Positions 50,183 to 61,800 of a DNA stretch of 64,000 nt are shown piece after piece. This stretch comes from Panagrolaimus kolymaensis. Lineage: Eukaryota > Nematoda > Chromadorea > Rhabditida > Panagrolaimidae. Position 1 is the stretch's first letter. Every line of letters begins with the position of its first letter. The notes beneath the pieces were generated by a model, which was not told the DNA's origin, ran no database searches, and worked only from the letters and a program-made list of their open reading frames with translations. Made by a program: the position numbers and the translations under genes. The stretch spans positions 558,001 through 622,000 of the forward strand of contig JAJQJQ010000016.1 in the NCBI GenBank assembly GCA_028622995.1. The letters are read 5' to 3'.

Positions 50183-52512
50183 ATGGCCCAACAAGAGCAG
50201 CCACGTAGTACACAGAGAGCCTCTTACCTGGCGGTAAGTACTTTTTTTATTTTCATTTGGCCCCATTATTCTTGAGGGTACATACATACGCATACATTTT
50301 TTTGAGTGACTCATTGCGCGTCCCATTCCATTTGATGGGATGAAATGTTTTTAGTATTTTTTTCCTCCATAATCTATTATATTTGTATTAAATAATAATG
50401 TTTTATTATGATTTGCAGTCAATGCAAAAAAGCATGCATCCTGAAGATCAAATGGTTGAAGAAGATTTTGAGTTAATTGATGTACAACCACCAAATATGG
50501 ATTGGCTTTTATTAGGTGAAACGATACAACAACATGGTAATCAATATTTTATTGCTTTAAATCTAAATAAAAAAATAATTTATTAATTTTTAGAACCCGA
50601 TGCAGTGGTTACAGGTGCAAAAGGAAAAGTTCATGGTGATGTATTTGTAACAAATTACCGATTAAAATTTATTCCTCATGATTCTGCAGTAGCTAAAGAT
50701 GTTAGTGTTATATATATATATATATTAAACATCTTTAAAAAATAAAAAATTGAATCGATTTTAGAGTAATGAATTTGATTTTCCTCTTGGCCTTATAAAT
50801 GCTGTGCAGAAATTTGGATATTCATCGAATTTAGTTACACGTGGAGAAGATTCCTATGGAATTAAAATTGTTTGCAAGGTTTTTAATTATTTTATATTTA
50901 CAGCAAAATATTATTTTTGGAAAATTTCAGGATCTCCGAACTCTTAAATTTATTCATCAGAAAGAGAAACATAATCGAAAAGCTTTATATGAAAGTTTAA
51001 TAACCAATGCATTTCCAAACACAAATCAAAAACCCTTCTTTGCTGAACTTTATAAAGAGCCATTTAAATTTAATGGTTGGCTTTTATTTGATCCTGAAAA
51101 AGAATTTAATCGTATGGTAAATTTTTATTTTGAAGTGTTAAAATTATTAATAGCTAGAAAATTATATTTAGAAATTATCGAAGGATCGCTGGGAGTTGAC
51201 ACATATCAATAATAATTATGAGTTTATAAAAACTTATCCTAAAGTCGTATGTTTTATAATATTTTATTTTTAATACTTTTTCTTATTTTCAACCTTTTTT
51301 TAGTTAGTGTTCCCCAAAGAAGCAATGGATGAGGGTATTGAGTTTTTGCAAAAAGTATGTAAATTTCGCAGCAGTGGACGTATTCCAGCTTTATCATGGC
51401 ATAATTATATAACCTTAGCATCGATAACGCGTTCGGCTCAACCAATGTCAGGATTGACGATGAAATCTTCATCGGAGGATGAAACATATTTAAAAATGAT
51501 ATGGAAAGCAAATCAAAATTCAAAAGAGTTAATAATTTTTGATGCTCGTCCAATTTCTAATGCCCAAGCCAATCGTTTACGAGGAGGTGGATATGAAACT
51601 TCATATCCTCATTGTAAGCTGGTATTTCTCAATATTCATAGCATTCATGCAATTCGAAAGGGCTTAAAAAAGCTTAAAGCCATTTGTTATCCAAAAGATA
51701 GCCAAGAAAAATTTCTCGTTGGAGTTGAAAAATGTGTATGGGTTAAACATCTTCAAGCTATTTTAAATGGAACTCACGCAATTGTTAGCGAAATTTGTGA
51801 TAATCAATCTAATATATTAGTTCATTGCTCAGATGGATGGGATCGAACATCTCAATTAACTTCACTTTCCATGTTACTCATAGATCCACATTATCGTACA
51901 CTAGAAGGTTTTGCAATTCTTATTGAAAAAGAATGGCTTAGTTTTGGACATAAATTTGCTATAAGATTTGGACATGGAATAGATAATCCAAAAAGTGAAG
52001 AGCGATCTCCAATATTTATTCAATGGATTGATTGTGTATATCAATATTTTAATGAATTCCCTAAAGCATTTGAATTTAATATTCATTTATTAAAAACACT
52101 TCTCGATGAAGTATATTCATGCCGATTTGGCACTTTTCTATTTAATAATGAAAGAGAAAGAGAAGAAGCTAAAGTTAAAGAGAAAACAACTTCAATTTGG
52201 TCATATGTTTTGGATAATCGTAAACAATTTGTTAATTCCAATTACATTCGAAATGACGGACCTCTTAGAACTCCAGAACCAGTAAAAGTAAAAGTTTGGG
52301 TGGATTATTATTGTCGGCATAATTGGGAAGTTTTACAAGGCGCATCTTCGTCATCTTCATCTGAAGCAAGTGTAAGGGTTTTAAATTATTTATATTTTTT
52401 TAACTTTCCTTTTAAATATCGTATATTTTAGTTTCAGGCTCAATCAAGGCCGTCTCAACCGCATCGGCAAGCTCCCCCGCCACCAAATCGTCAGGAAATT
52501 ACAAAAGTATAA
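50183..52512 (+). CDS. mtm-1: Myotubularin, active 3-phosphoinositide phosphatase, 599 aa
   Basis: Eight exons, 50183-50233, 50419-50536, 50594-50700, 50765-50878, 50931-51116, 51172-51246, 51304-52371 and 52432-52512, join in phase. Myotubularins of the MTM1/MTMR2 group remove the 3-phosphate from PI3P and PI(3,5)P2 on endosomes and the plasma membrane. A GRAM/PH-like part (about 45-120, GKVHGDVFVTNYRLKF) precedes the phosphatase domain, which includes FDARPISNAQANR and the catalytic loop LVHCSDGWDRTSQLT with C392 and R398 present, so this is not a dead family member. The length is close to human MTM1 (603). An upstream ATG at 50169 is out of phase with exon 2. The short C-terminus is Pro/Gln-rich. 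Confidence 0.93.
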
Positions 52513-54150
52513 TAAGAATCTTTAAAGTGATATTTTAAAAAAGTTTTTAATATTTATTGGATTCGGGCATTAATCATTTAATTTTTTTAATTCATATCGC
52601 AGTTTTTACAGTTATAATTTATTTTATTTTTATTTTTTTGGTGCACTGTTTAAACTATGTAACTATTTATTAAATTATTGTTTTCCTAAAACATAATTGT
52701 TTTTAAATATTTTTTTTTAAATTCACTATTTGGTAAAATTTGTTTCAATTAAAAAATTTAATAAATTTTTTCTCGTGATATTCATAAAGAAGTTCAATAT
52801 TTTAAGCTTTTTTTTCCTTTGTTGATTGAAATTTATTATTATTCTTATTTTTTTACCTCCTACCCATCTGTTATTATTGTTATGTTGTGAAGAATAATAG
52901 GTTAAAGGAACCTTAAATGAATGTTATCACATTTTTCGATCGAATAAAAAATTAAATGTCATAGTTTGATGATAAAACAAAATTTGACAGATGCTTATGA
53001 AAATATTTTCTTTTTTTTTGCGCGCGAAATTACAATTTTTTGCTTCTGAAAATATTGATGTTTTTAATGGAGAGAGATAGAGGGAAAAAATGTAAGAACG
53101 CGTTTTGTGAGTTTTTTACTATCGACTTGTTTGTTGCAAAGAGGTTAAAAAGTGAAAAATTAAAGGTAAAATACGAATGTCGGTAAACTTCAAAGTCGAT
53201 AAATGGAGCCTTCCCACGATGTTTTAAAATATTTTAAAACGGACGCCATGGGCGTTCAAGAAAAATCCTTTTTAACTGCGTGAGCAAAAAAAACGAGGTA
53301 AACTAATGAAATATTGGCGCATACACACGCAAGGAATTTGATATTTTGAAATGGAATCTTATTTAACAGCATGGTAAAACTATAATACGGTAGTGATTAA
53401 AAAAACATTTTATTTTTAACACTGATCTTTTGCTTGTAAAGTTAACAAATCAAAATACACTCATTTATTTTCTTTTAATTGCCAAAAAATGAAAATTTAT
53501 AAAAATTGTGAATACAAGAAAAAATATGATTTTTTTTCTGATTTCTTTTTTATTTTGTTAGAAATCTGTAGATTTAAAAAAAAGGAAAACAAAAAAACGC
53601 AGAGAAATAAAATACAGAAGGATCAAATCTAAAAATTCAACTACTACATACTTTTTTAAACAAAAGTATCAAAAATGATATATAATTTCATCACTATAGA
53701 ACGTGGAAAAAAAAAGAGAGAGCACGATAAAAAAATAATAAAGAAGAGAAAAAAAGTATAAGGAAAAATACTGACTACGAATGAGGTGGAGATAAACAGC
53801 GGAGTGAAAGAGTTGCGGGGGAAAATAATTAAAAGTAGAAACAAAAAACAACATTATGCAACATAGAAAGGTTTATATAATACTGTAAATCATCATTATA
53901 AAAAGTAATACAAAATATTAAAAAAGATAGTTTAGATTAAAGCAATAAAATCAAAAATATATAAAATAATAATTTCGAGGATGTATGTGGATGTACGAGA
54001 AAATTGAATCATCACCTATGCCAAAGCCTTTAATTTTCTGGGATTGCGAAGGGAATGTAATGAATCAATTTTCATCGATGTAAAATAAAATAAAAAACTA
54101 ATGACAAAAGAGGAATGAAAAACATATAAATGATGTAAAGAAGAGATGAT
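52513..54150. other. Convergent intergenic region
   Basis: 3' flanks of mtm-1 (AATAAA near 52760) and the Sox gene. Contains a perfect 20-bp palindrome at 53221-53240 (GTTTTAAAATATTTTAAAAC), followed at once by a small ACGCC/GGCGT hairpin. No gene. Confidence 0.5.
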
Positions 54151-55883
54151 TTACATATTATATTGTTGTAAACCAAGTACAGCTTGTTGATTTGTCCAAA
54201 AATCTGATGGTGGTGTAGCCCAATTAAATCCATGTGCTGGATTTTGTTGTTGTTGTTGCTGTTGGTGGTGTTGTTGTTGTTGTTGTTGAAGATGGGCTCC
54301 ATCCATATTGGTTTGTGGAAACATTAAATTTGGTTGTTGTTGATTTTGTGATGGTTGAGATTGTTGAGAATAATCAAATGCTGTAGCAAGTTGATATGAA
54401 TTTGAATGGGCTGTTGAATTAAATGATTCTTGTTCATTAACATTTGAATGATATCCACTGCTTCCATTTGAATGTGATCGAGGTTCTTCATGCTCAACGG
54501 AAGAAGCTGTGGTAGGGGATGCATTGGCTCCGGACGTTGTGGTTGAAGTGGATGCAGGACAATTTCCATAATAGTTTTGTGGATTGATATTAAAGTGATC
54601 ATTCTATAAAAAAGAGTTTTTGTTTATTTTAATTCATTAATAATTTATCTACAAACTTACCATATGCTGTAAAAAGTTTGGATTATACATATTTTGATGA
54701 AGTTTGTAAAAATTCATTTCATCATAATTTGAAGTATCCGGGGTTAAAGGATTTCCTCCTCCACCCATATTGTAACCATTGGGAGAAAACAAATGAGGTT
54801 GTTGATACTTCAAAGCATTCGCTTTCATTTCTTCTTCAAGTGTTTGTTGATCTGTTGTTGGATTTTGAATGAATGGAATCATTTGATGACCATCCAATAA
54901 ACGTACTCCATCATGGCCTACTTTCATATACTTTCCAGCGGGATAATTATGTTCAGAAGGGCTGCCTCCTATTGTAAGGCCTATCGAACATGAGGATGAT
55001 GAAGTTCTGAAAAAATGAGACGGTTGTTTTATTTTATTAATAAACCTTAAATATGTATCTACCTTTTTTGTCCTTGTTGCTTTTTTTGCCCATTGCATGA
55101 ATTTGGATGTTCATCAGGTGTGGATTCAGAAAAACTATCATTCTTGATAGGTTGTTTCTTTGGCTTCTTTCGGGGTTTGTATTTATAATCAGGATATTCT
55201 TGCATATGCATTTGTCTCAAACGTTCTGCTTCAGCAACAAATGGGCTCTTCTGTTCTTCAGTTAATTGTCTCCATCTTGTTCCAAGTTGTTTACTTATCT
55301 CTGCATTATGCATATCAGGTTGATTCTCACAAATTTTTCGACGTTCCATTTGCGACCAAACCATGAATGCATTCATTGGACGTTTGATATGCCCAGCTGA
55401 TTTTTTGCTATTTGTTGCATCAGTGTAAGGAGTTCGAGATGTTTTTTCTACCTTAAAATTAAATCAATGTTAAAATATGGTTGAAAAATTAGAAAAAGGG
55501 TGGATGAGCCTTAAAATAAAACTTTTTTTAAATGGGATGAGAAAAAATTAAACTACTTCGAAGACCTTGAGGGATGAAAAATGATTAGATGGATCAAGTC
55601 CAAAATGATGAGTGGAATTCCAATTGAAATCTCCATGTTGTGGAAGGGGTGATTGATTTTGACCCTGAATCATTGCAGCAGCTAAATGTGGATGCGTTTG
55701 TCTTAAACTGTTTATCACATCCGATGTTTGAAATGTTCGAGGTTGAGGGTGAAATGATGGAAAATCATTTGATTGTGGTGGCATTTGTATTCCATTTGAT
55801 GGTTGCGCTTGATGACCATTTCCAAATAATGCTGTATGGGGATGTTGTTGGTCAGGTATTGAAGATGTTGGAATCTCCAACAT
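54151..55883 (-). CDS. sem-2: SoxC-group HMG-box transcription factor, 504 aa
   Basis: Four exons, 55883-55557, 55451-55063, 55006-54661 and 54603-54151, join in phase; the exon 1 donor is the least certain (GTAGTT chosen over GTCTTC nine bases upstream). The HMG box begins near residue 130 with [19 protein letters not shown], then [13 protein letters not shown], and ends [15 protein letters not shown]. The box closely follows Sox4/Sox11 (SoxC), whose worm member is sem-2, a regulator of myoblast and neuronal fate. The N-terminal arm is Gln/Pro/His-rich, and the C-terminal 150 residues are Asn/Ser/Gln-rich with polyglutamine runs, typical of activation regions. It binds the DNA minor groove and bends it. 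Confidence 0.9.
54250..54350 (-). repeat. CAA/CAN-type trinucleotide tract in the Sox gene
   Basis: The last exon holds Gln-rich runs interrupted by His ([14 protein letters not shown]). Such tracts vary in length by slippage. Confidence 0.75.
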
Positions 55884-58800
55884 AATTAAACGAGATCAAA
55901 GGATGAAGAGGTAGGTCTGCAGTTTTTGTTGGACGATAAGTTTCAAGATGAAAACAAAAAAAAGAGAAGATTCTGAAATAACTCAAGTATTATAAAAAAA
56001 AGGTTGTCTCCAACTGATACCAACAAAGCCAGCAGGACGTCACGCAAAAAGCAAAAAAGTTAAGAAAAAAATTGGGGTCAGTTTTTGGGCGAATGAAAAA
56101 AATACTTGGAAGCTCAAAAGATGATGACGGCAGGGGGTCGTTCACTGGCACGCGCCGAGGTCAGCAACCCTTAGGGGAATGAATAAATGAAAAAAAGCCT
56201 TGAAATATTAAAAATTATAAAAGTTATAAAATTATTTAAAAAATATATAATTTTTTAATGGCAAATACCCAAAAATTTCTTCTTTTTTTTTAAAGGAGAG
56301 GGACCTAATTTTAGGTTGGCGTTCTCTTGATCGGGAGAAACGCACCTTTACGGGAAGAAATTGCCGCTGGCATTCACATCGAGTCCTTAAATTTCCCAAT
56401 CATGTCAATTTAAATTTCATCTTCGAAGATGAAAGTGAAGACTCTTTTTTCTTCAACACCTTTTTTCCCTTCATTATTTTCATTCAAGACTTTTGGAAAT
56501 TATAAGGAAAGTGTGTTTCAAATGAAATATAAAAAGATATGAAAATTATAAGTTTCGCAAAAAAAGATTTAAGAAAAAAGTTTAAAAAAAATCTTTGAGG
56601 AAGCAAAATCCATGATGGCAGAGAAGTCACTTTTTTTCAAGAGATAAATATAAATGGTTACTTAATTAGGCGAGACACGGAGAGATGACCGCTAGCCGAT
56701 TGTAGATTTTTACCACTGATGCCCCGGAACCAAGAAAAAAAAATGCGGCGTTGAGTTATGAAAAAAGCAATGATTTATTTTTTGGATTGAGTTTAAAGCA
56801 GAGTAAAAAACAAAAAATAGACCGGAAGCCGTTGCCGCGGGCTGCCGCTCATAATATTAATTTTAACTATAAGGGAAATCATTATTGAGTCTCGCGCAAT
56901 AAACAATTACCAAGAAGACGCTATCAAAATTTTATACATACAACTAACTGACCTGCTAAAAAAAGAGAGAAAGCGCTGCCGCCCTCGTCATAGCCCCAAG
57001 CTAAGAAAAAAGTTTAATATGGAAAAAAAGTCAAAACAAACGTCCAAGGGATAATGGTGAGAAGAGACAGACTGTAAAAAGCAACAACAAACAAAAAACG
57101 CACATGTTTTAAGCAAAGAAAAGCACAGAAGAAAATAATGTGAAAGATTTACTGCAATCATTGTTTGTATTAACAAGGATCAAAGATGACCGAAATATTA
57201 TATTTTTCGTGTAAGATCTTAAAACTACTGTAGCTCTTCATCGTAAAACCCTTACATATGTCTTATAAAAAAGCCTAGTTTTAGAATTCTGAGTTCAAAA
57301 CACAAACTTCGTTTCTAATGAAGCTTTAAGTTTCTAATTTTTGTGGTAAAAATATTTACATTTGACCTATAATTGCCTAAGGCGCTCCCACATTGCATAA
57401 GCGTAACACATATTTTATCAGTCTCAGAGCCCGAGGGTATGTTGTTCCGCGATAGCTTTCGTAATCACGCTGTTTCCTCTCTGCCTGCCTAAGGGCCGTG
57501 CGTCCTCATCATATTTTCTTTTCTACCGGTTCCTATCGCCTTTAAGGCCAAGCATCTTCGATGTTAAAGGAACACCGTCGTCATATTTATTTTATTTAAA
57601 GTAAAGTGTCAAAGTCTCAATTGAGACTGGAACAGAACCGGAAAAGCAACAAGCTGCTCACCTTAGAAAGAGAAGTAAAAATTGAAAGATTCAAGAGGCC
57701 TAAATTAGCAAGAAAAAATCTTAAGCGTAAAACATTGAAAGTAAATTATATGTTCGAATGAGAAAGAAAAAAAATAGAAAGATGAAAGAAAAAAAACATA
57801 TACAACCAACTACGAGAGTTTTTTTTGACGTCCCCTGAGGCAACTTTAAAAAGCATTACACAATCGCCAGGAAAAAAAATAGAGCTTCGTAAAAGCCCAA
57901 GAAACCGGCCGAATGATCAGAATTATGTATTTTTTTTTTGCCTCAATGAGATTAGTTCCGCTTATGCTCGCGTCAAAATCTTTCTCTCCTTTTTTGGTGA
58001 ATCCGATTCCGGAGTAGAAGAAAAAGAAAGATCGGCATGAAACTAGTCAGGCCAAAGCAAAAAAAGAAGAGTATAAACTTATTAAATTCCAAAAAAAACA
58101 TGATGATGCACCTGTTTCTTTGTTCCATGTAAAAAAAAATCTTCGACCTTTTTGTAAGGCTAATTTGCGATTATCTTTAAGGTATGGATGCAACAACTTT
58201 TTTTGTGGAAGAACCGATAGCGATCAGACTTGAACGACCTCCTGCTAGGAATAGAACAATGAATGAGAGGTTGTTGCAATTAAACATTAAGGTAGCGGCA
58301 TGCTTTTGAAAGTTTTTTTTTCAAATCTTGCTAATTTTCTTAAATGCAAGGCTAAGAAGGTCAATCCCATTGAGGCTTAATTAACAAACAAAAAAAGAGA
58401 AAGAAAGATAATTATTTGTAAAAAGGCAAAAAAGTAAATCATATTATTAAAATTTTAAATGTAATAAATTTTGAGAGTCCAAAAAATTTTCTAATCCAAA
58501 ATTTTAAAACTAGAGTATTGAAGACAAATTTCAATGTAATGACCTAATGGCACTCTTTTTAAAAAAAAAGTTTTTCTTCAAGTAAAAAAGCGTGTTTTTC
58601 CTTCCACCGCGTTGTAAATTAAAAAATGATCCAAGCTAGCAAAAAAGTAACACATCGAAAAAAAAGTGGGACGACGCCGATTTTGCGCAATGATAATAGT
58701 GGTGCACCACCAGCTGCGCTGTTAATCGTGGCAGCGGTGGCGGTAGTGGCGATATTTGCAGCAAGCTTTTTCTCAGAAGCATCAACACCCAAAGATGGAA

Positions 58801-61800
58801 GAAGAAAAAAAGAAGGGGTGAAAAAAAAGAACTATATGTAAGAGATGGACAGGTTTTTTTACGCTGTTGTTGCGTGAGGCGGGTATTTTTTTTTTTTGCG
58901 CAACCACGCTTTTTTATATATGTATTATTATGCCCCCTAAAGGAAGTAAAAACATTGCAACAGATGGGGACTTCTTCATTTTTTTGCCAAGGCAAAAAAA
59001 AGACAGAAGGAGGAGCTCCAGAAATAAACCAATAGAATCCGGTAGCTATACTACCATATGGCGCTTTCACTTTGAGAATTAAAAAAAAAGTTTGTAATTA
59101 TCATAAAAAACCCGAAGGTAAAACATCATATCATGTAAACAACGTGATAAAAATAAAACGGGGAAGCGTTATTTACTTGAAACATTCAACTTTTCAAACA
59201 AAAACGAAAATAACGATCAAAGATGGGCTAATGTTTTTGCAGTAGCAAACCATGATATGATGCAGCGCAATAACTCAAATGATCACTTAAAAAGTTGAAA
59301 AAAAAACTTCCATTAACGTGAGAGAAAAAATGAAACAAATTACAGTAATCCCCAAATGACAAAAAAAAAAACACATTTATGAAAAGATTTTGAAGAAGAA
59401 AAAAAACAAGGTCGCAGTTCGAAGAAGACCGAGATTGGCAAACCAAAACAAGAGGGATAAAACTCCGCCTTTAAAAAAAATTTGTCTCAGTAGGCGGTCG
59501 CGTAGATTGAGTTCCATCCTCTTCTTCTTTTTCTCTTTTTAAAGGCATGAACATTTCTCATCAAATTTAACGATAAAAAATGGATAATTTTGATGATCGT
59601 TCGAAAAAGCGAATGGTTCGGAAACGGCATTTTTTTCCGATCAACGACGACATTTGCAAAAAAAATGAGACTCGTGGCGCAAAATTCGAATCGGAAGTAA
59701 AAAGTTTAATTTGTTTTTTTTTTTGCTTGCTGTTGTTGGTTGAGTTAGCGGTTGCTTGAGGAAAAGATCTTTTCACACAAATCGAGTCAAATGAAAAAAT
59801 TAGGGATACTGTACAGGCGCCTGTTCCTACTTTGTGGTAATAGTGGCCCAAGAGAGCATCATCGTAGAGCCAACTAACAAATTGGCCATCTTTTTTTCCG
59901 CTTTTGTCGTGGCTCACTAGTTAAAGAATAAGAGAGCAAAAAGTTATAGTTTCAAAATTTTAGACGATAAAAAAAAATTTCTGCGCACAATTTAGAGCAA
60001 ATGAGAAAATGAAACAGTTGTTTTTAAGAAGGATTAAAATTAGTTGACAAAACAAAAAAGTGCCAAGAAGATTATCGACAGCCTATGTGAATGTGGATGG
60101 GGAAGAACAATTCGGATCAGAAGCTGAGCAAATAAAATGGCATGCGCGAGATTTGGCAGATACATTTGGAAAGTAAGCAAACGTCGAGAAATTTAAAGCA
60201 ATCAAGAAATTGTACTAAATATAAGAAGAAGAAAAAAAATGATGAAGTCCACTTATTTTTTTGGTGAAAGTGGAAAAAAGCACGCGTTATTAGGATCCAA
60301 AAATAGAATCAGAAAAGCACAAAAAAAGACAATCATAATCAGACAAGATGGAAAAAATACACAAACTTTTTTAAGAAAGAATACCTGTTGTTGGTTGGTT
60401 GGCAAATCAACTAACTTTAAAAACGAGAAGGCGAGGGAAGAAAAAGAGAGGTACACTGATATCAGCGATTTGAGTTATAACTTCTTCCAGAAAAAAAAAA
60501 GCGATAACATGAAGAAAAAAAAGCTTTCATTAAAGCTGGAGGCAAAAAAATTTGTTAGCCCATCATTGGCAAACAAACAAAAAATAAAGAAAAATATATA
60601 TAAAAAAGTTCTAAAACGCGAGTAATAATCAAATGTGTATCAAAAAAAAAGCATACTTCTTATGGCAAAAAAAAATATATGTAGAAATAAATATAATGTC
60701 AGTAATCAACTTGGATGAGCTTTAAAAGAGCAATAATGAATGATGGAACTTTTTAATGATAAATTTCCTAAGAAAGTATCTTTCTTCGTTTAAACTATGA
60801 AGCCAAAAGTCGGAAGAAAACTGAATTTACACAAATCATGTACTTTTTCTCATGGTTATTTTTAACTTTATTATTAGATTAAAATCCTTTCTTTAGCCAT
60901 TATGATTTGACATAATTTAAAAGCTCAATCTAGTAATGACAAAAAAAGAGAAAGTTTCAAGAAGAAAAAAATATGTTTAGGCAAAAACTTCCATCTTTTC
61001 CCCAAATATCCAAGAAGAAGAAAAGAGTGAAGACTCTCCTCCATTTCATCCCCAAATTAGCCTTCGCACACATTTTTTTTAAAGAGTGTCATCGCATTTT
61101 CCATCCTTAGGCGGCGGCGATGATGATGAACGACAACAACGACAAATCACTGCATTTTTTTATTCCAAGACGTTGCGCAAACACAACAACGAGGACGACG
61201 ATTCAAAAAAGGCTCGATGACAGCGCGCGAGAAACTGATCCTCTCCAAAAACAGAATGAAGTCTCTCCCCTCAAGAGCGTTCCTTGCGTGCAAATCCATT
61301 CTCAAAGCAACATCAGCAGACTTGCGAGAGTTTTTTTTTCTCCTCAAATTCCTAAAATAGCCCTGAACGCATCGGTCAACAAAATCGCTTTTTTTTAAAC
61401 TTCAACTATCGGCCATCGTCATCTTCATCATCAATTCAAAAAAATGAAAAGAGAAGATGAAGGATGGATTCCGGTGTGAATCAGTTTTAAATAATCCAAA
61501 AAAGTTTGGAGATAAATTCAATTTTACTTGAATTGCCTGATTCTCCCATTTTATCTATAATCCGCAATAACATATGTACATACATCTACGGTAATATTTT
61601 TGTACACCTATGATTATAATTTTTATTTTTTATAAAAAAAGTAAACAAACAATTTTCCCATATAACAAACTTTTAATGTCAAACTCTAAAGAAAAAGTCG
61701 TCGTCAATATTCAGCATAAAATAGGTAAATGCGGGGGTTAATTTTAAACTTTGTAGTGAGTGTGTTAAAAAATAATAGGCTCGAGCTTCTACATACTTCG

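Noticed and set aside
50169..50233. Upstream ATG for myotubularin
   Set aside because: It reaches the exon 1 donor out of phase with exon 2; the ATG at 50183 is in phase.
58626..58841. Small frame with an Ala/Val hydrophobic stretch that looks like a membrane segment
   Set aside because: Isolated, no splice partners, flanked by poly-Lys; likely chance.
60239..60625. 128-codon Lys-rich frame
   Set aside because: Composition follows the A-rich DNA; no motif or exon context.
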